34,799 nucleotides of DNA from the NCBI GenBank assembly GCA_007116035.1, contig SKJG01000152.1, positions 1 through 34,799 of the forward strand. Direction: 5' to 3'. The notes beneath the pieces are model-generated. The model worked only from the letters and a program-made list of their open reading frames with translations, ran no database searches and was not told the DNA's origin. Every line of letters begins with the position of its first letter. Position 1 is the stretch's first letter. Shown here piece after piece: positions 32,174-34,799 of the stretch. The stretch is from Thioalkalivibrio sp. (GTDB lineage Bacteria > Pseudomonadota > Gammaproteobacteria > Ectothiorhodospirales > Ectothiorhodospiraceae). The position numbers were made by a program, and so were the translations under genes.

Positions 32174-34537
32174 TCAGTATCTCGGTTTCGCGCCAAAGAG
32201 GGCTTCAAGTTGATCCACGACCGCCTTCGTCACGGAATTGACATCCTTTTCATCAAGAGTGCGTTCAAAATCCCTTAAAATCAAGCCCAAAGCGATACTT
32301 TTCTCATTCTCTCCCAAACCCTTGCCCCGATACACGTCGAACAGCCGGGTTTCCTGCAGCAGGGGAAGGTCCAGTTGGGCAATCGCGGCCAGTATCTCGC
32401 CCGCCGCCACGTCCTCGTTCATCACCAGCGCGAGATCGCGCCGGATCGCAGGAAATGCCGACAAACCTCTGAACTGTGGCACCTTCTCGGATGCGATCAC
32501 CGCGGCATCCAGTTCGAACAGGAACAGCGCCGGCAGGTCGAAGCGCGCGCACAGCGAGGGATGCAGTGCACCAAGCCAGCCGATGCCCTGACCGCCCAGC
32601 ATCACCCGTGCGGACTGGCCATCGTGCAGCGCCGGATGCGTCGCCGGCTCGAAACGAAGGGCCTGCTGAACACTCGCGCAGAGTGTCTCGACCACCCCCT
32701 TCGCATCGAAAAAATCCACGGCGCGCCGCGAACCCTGCCAGTGCTCCGGCTCTGCCCGACCGCACAGAAGGCCCCCCAACCGCGATTCCTGCCGCAGACC
32801 GGCGGCATCGGGCACGAACCGCAGGCCATGCTCGAACAGCCGCAGGTCCATGCGCTGCCGCGCCAGATTGTGCGCCGCGGTGCGGACCAGGCCGGGCCAA
32901 AGCCCCGGGCGCATCACGGCCAGCTCGGAGGAGATCGGGTTCGCCAGTGCCAGGGCCTGCAGATCCGGATAGAAGGCCTGGGCCCAGTCCGGTGCGATGA
33001 AGCTGAAACTGATCACCTCGTGGAAACCCAGGTCCGCAAGCTCCCGCTTGCGCCGGCCCAGCGCCGCTTCGGCTGCCGAGGTCACCGGCACCGTGGTCGG
33101 CGGCAGGGTCTGCGGCAACCGCTCGTACCCGTGGATGCGCGCGAGTTCCTCGATCAGATCCTCTTCACGGGTCAGGTCGAAGCGAGCGCGCAGCGGCAGC
33201 ACCTCCCAGCCATCGCCGGTGGCCGCGACTCGGCAGCCCAGCCCGGTCAGGATGCGCTCGACCTCGGCGGGCGCGAAGGCCATGCCGAGTACCCTCGTGA
33301 TGCGCTCCCGGCGCAGGGTGACCCGGTCGTCAGCATGCGCGGACGGTACCGGGCCCTGGTGCACCACCGGACCGGCCTCACCACCGGCGATCTCCAGGAT
33401 CAGTGCCGTTGCCCGCTCCATCGCGTACAAGGGGATGGTGGGATCGACACCGCGCTCGAAACGGTGCGAAGCGTCGGTGTGCAGACCATGGGCACGTGCC
33501 CGACCCGCCAGTGCCCGTGGGCTGAAATGAGCGCTCTCGAGTACGATCCGGGTCGTGGCGGCGGTCACCGCGCTGCCCTCCCCACCCATGATCCCGGCCA
33601 GCGCCAGCGGTCCGTTGGCGCCCGTGATCAGAAGGTCAGCGGGTCCGACCTCGATGTCGTTGCCGTTCAGGAGCAGCAGCCGCTCGCCAGCGGTCCCGAA
33701 GCGCACGTCGATGGCCGGACCGGCGGCCTCCGCAGAAAACGCGTGCATCGGCTGACCAAGTTCGAGCATCACGTAGTTGGTCACGTCCACCACCGGATGC
33801 AGCGGCCTCACCCCGCAGCGACGCAGGCGTTCGCGCATCCAGAGCGGGGTCCTGGCGTTCGGATCCAGCCCATCGATCACCCGGGTCGCATAGAGGGGAC
33901 AGGCCTCCGGAGAGGCGACCCGAACCGCTACCGCGTGGTCCGCTCCGGCGCGAACCGGCTCGATTACAGGGCCGGCGACGGGCTGGTCCAACAACACCCC
34001 GGCCTCGCGAGCGATGCCCAGCATGCCGAGACAATCGGCGCGGTTGGGCGTCAGGTCGACCTCGAGGATGAAATCGTCGAGGCCCATCCACGCCCGGAAG
34101 TCGGCCCCGACCGGCGCGTCTCCGGGTAGCACCATCAGGCCGTCCGAGGACTCCGCAAGCCCAACCTCCACGGCCGAGCAAAGCATCCCCTGAGACTCCA
34201 CGCCGCGCAGCTTCGAACGCTTGATCCTGAAATCCCCGGGCAGCACGGCACCGATACAGGCCACCGGCGCCAACATCCCCTCGGCCACGTTCGGGGCGCC
34301 ACAGACGATGGTCAGCTTGTCGCCGGGACCCGCATCCACCTCGCAGACCCGGAGACGGTCGGCGTCCGGATGCGGGCGTACCGAAAGAACCCTCCCAACC
34401 CGCACGCCGCTGAAGACCGGTGCGGCGCCCTCGATCGCGTCCACTTCCAAACCCGCCATCGTCAGGCGATGGCCGAATGCCTCGGCCGTCTCTGCCACCG
34501 GAAGCCATTCCCGCAACCACTCCATACTGATCCGCAT
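32174..34537 (-). CDS. pheT: phenylalanyl-tRNA synthetase beta subunit
   Basis: The 787-residue subunit (E. coli 795) forms the alpha2-beta2 synthetase with PheS. An OB-fold tRNA-binding domain covers about residues 40-150 ([38 protein letters not shown]). The B3/B4 editing domain follows, with [23 protein letters not shown] and RFERGVDPT. Next come B5 and the catalytic-like core ([18 protein letters not shown]), and the C-terminal anticodon-binding FDX-ACB domain ([33 protein letters not shown]). The start ATG 34537 gives [13 protein letters not shown]; a second in-frame ATG lies four codons in. It lies five bases after pheS. Confidence 0.97.
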   Translation of the reverse strand: MRISMEWLREWLPVAETAEAFGHRLTMAGLEVDAIEGAAPVFSGVRVGRVLSVRPHPDADRLRVCEVDAGPGDKLTIVCGAPNVAEGMLAPVACIGAVLPGDFRIKRSKLRGVESQGMLCSAVEVGLAESSDGLMVLPGDAPVGADFRAWMGLDDFILEVDLTPNRADCLGMLGIAREAGVLLDQPVAGPVIEPVRAGADHAVAVRVASPEACPLYATRVIDGLDPNARTPLWMRERLRRCGVRPLHPVVDVTNYVMLELGQPMHAFSAEAAGPAIDVRFGTAGERLLLLNGNDIEVGPADLLITGANGPLALAGIMGGEGSAVTAATTRIVLESAHFSPRALAGRARAHGLHTDASHRFERGVDPTIPLYAMERATALILEIAGGEAGPVVHQGPVPSAHADDRVTLRRERITRVLGMAFAPAEVERILTGLGCRVAATGDGWEVLPLRARFDLTREEDLIEELARIHGYERLPQTLPPTTVPVTSAAEAALGRRKRELADLGFHEVISFSFIAPDWAQAFYPDLQALALANPISSELAVMRPGLWPGLVRTAAHNLARQRMDLRLFEHGLRFVPDAAGLRQESRLGGLLCGRAEPEHWQGSRRAVDFFDAKGVVETLCASVQQALRFEPATHPALHDGQSARVMLGGQGIGWLGALHPSLCARFDLPALFLFELDAAVIASEKVPQFRGLSAFPAIRRDLALVMNEDVAAGEILAAIAQLDLPLLQETRLFDVYRGKGLGENEKSIALGLILRDFERTLDEKDVNSVTKAVVDQLEALFGAKPRY

Positions 34538-34542
34538 CGCCC

Positions 34543-34799
<257 letters not shown>

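Noticed and set aside
32375-34129. 584-codon open frame antisense to pheT
   Set aside because: pheT is unmistakable. The opposite frame shows no family motif or ribosome site.

Overview
This window is a stretch of GC-rich gammaproteobacterial chromosome. The gene orders lptD-surA-pdxA-ksgA-apaG-apaH, mrdA-rodA-mltB-rlpA-dacA-ybeD-lipB and pheS-pheT-ihfA-merR-tRNA-Pro are typical of that class. An ETHE1-type persulfide dioxygenase and a CoA-disulfide/polysulfide-reductase-like flavoprotein would suit a sulfur-oxidising member of the Chromatiales (Ectothiorhodospiraceae-like), but that placement is inference. Nothing suggests a prophage, plasmid, CRISPR array or intact insertion sequence.

Layout. 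Positions 1-2409 hold the 3' part of a SAM methyltransferase with a regulatory domain and a cyclopropane fatty acid synthase (cfa). Positions 2498-3364 hold a secreted protein with three 19-residue WRGQ repeats and a 68-residue membrane protein. A REP-like inverted pair at 3361-3430 supplies the stop codons of the small membrane gene and of the converging yihY-type gene. Minus-strand genes then follow: yihY, a ydbL-type lipoprotein gene, a ydbH-type AsmA-like gene and ETHE1. Divergent from ETHE1 are ibaG, an unknown HExxH protein and lipA.

From 19228 down to 10401 the minus strand carries ppa, mrdA, rodA, mltB, rlpA, dacA, a D-amino-acid transaminase gene, ybeD and lipB. This is the cell-elongation and peptidoglycan cluster joined to lipoate attachment. 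Divergent from ppa, 19504-27284 carries lptD, surA, pdxA, ksgA, glk, apaG and apaH. Here a glucokinase gene sits inside the classic lptD-apaH operon, joined by ATGA overlaps on both sides. The ppa/lptD intergenic region contains a good sigma-70 promoter for lptD, a possible sigma-E site and a perfect TATAAT box for ppa.

Positions 27383-31193 are the least conventional part. They hold a 173-residue membrane-anchored protein with 25 methionines in heptad register, a divergent CoA-disulfide-reductase-like flavoprotein, and a 484-residue fusion of a CDP-archaeol-synthase (CarS)-like membrane domain to a metallophosphoesterase. The window ends with tRNA-Pro(GGG), merR, ihfA, pheT and the 3' end of pheS, all on the minus strand.

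Most of the window is ordinary housekeeping sequence. The most unusual items are the CarS-phosphoesterase fusion, the methionine-heptad protein, the HExxH protein, the REP element that ends two genes, and a ydbH-ydbL locus without a separate ynbE.
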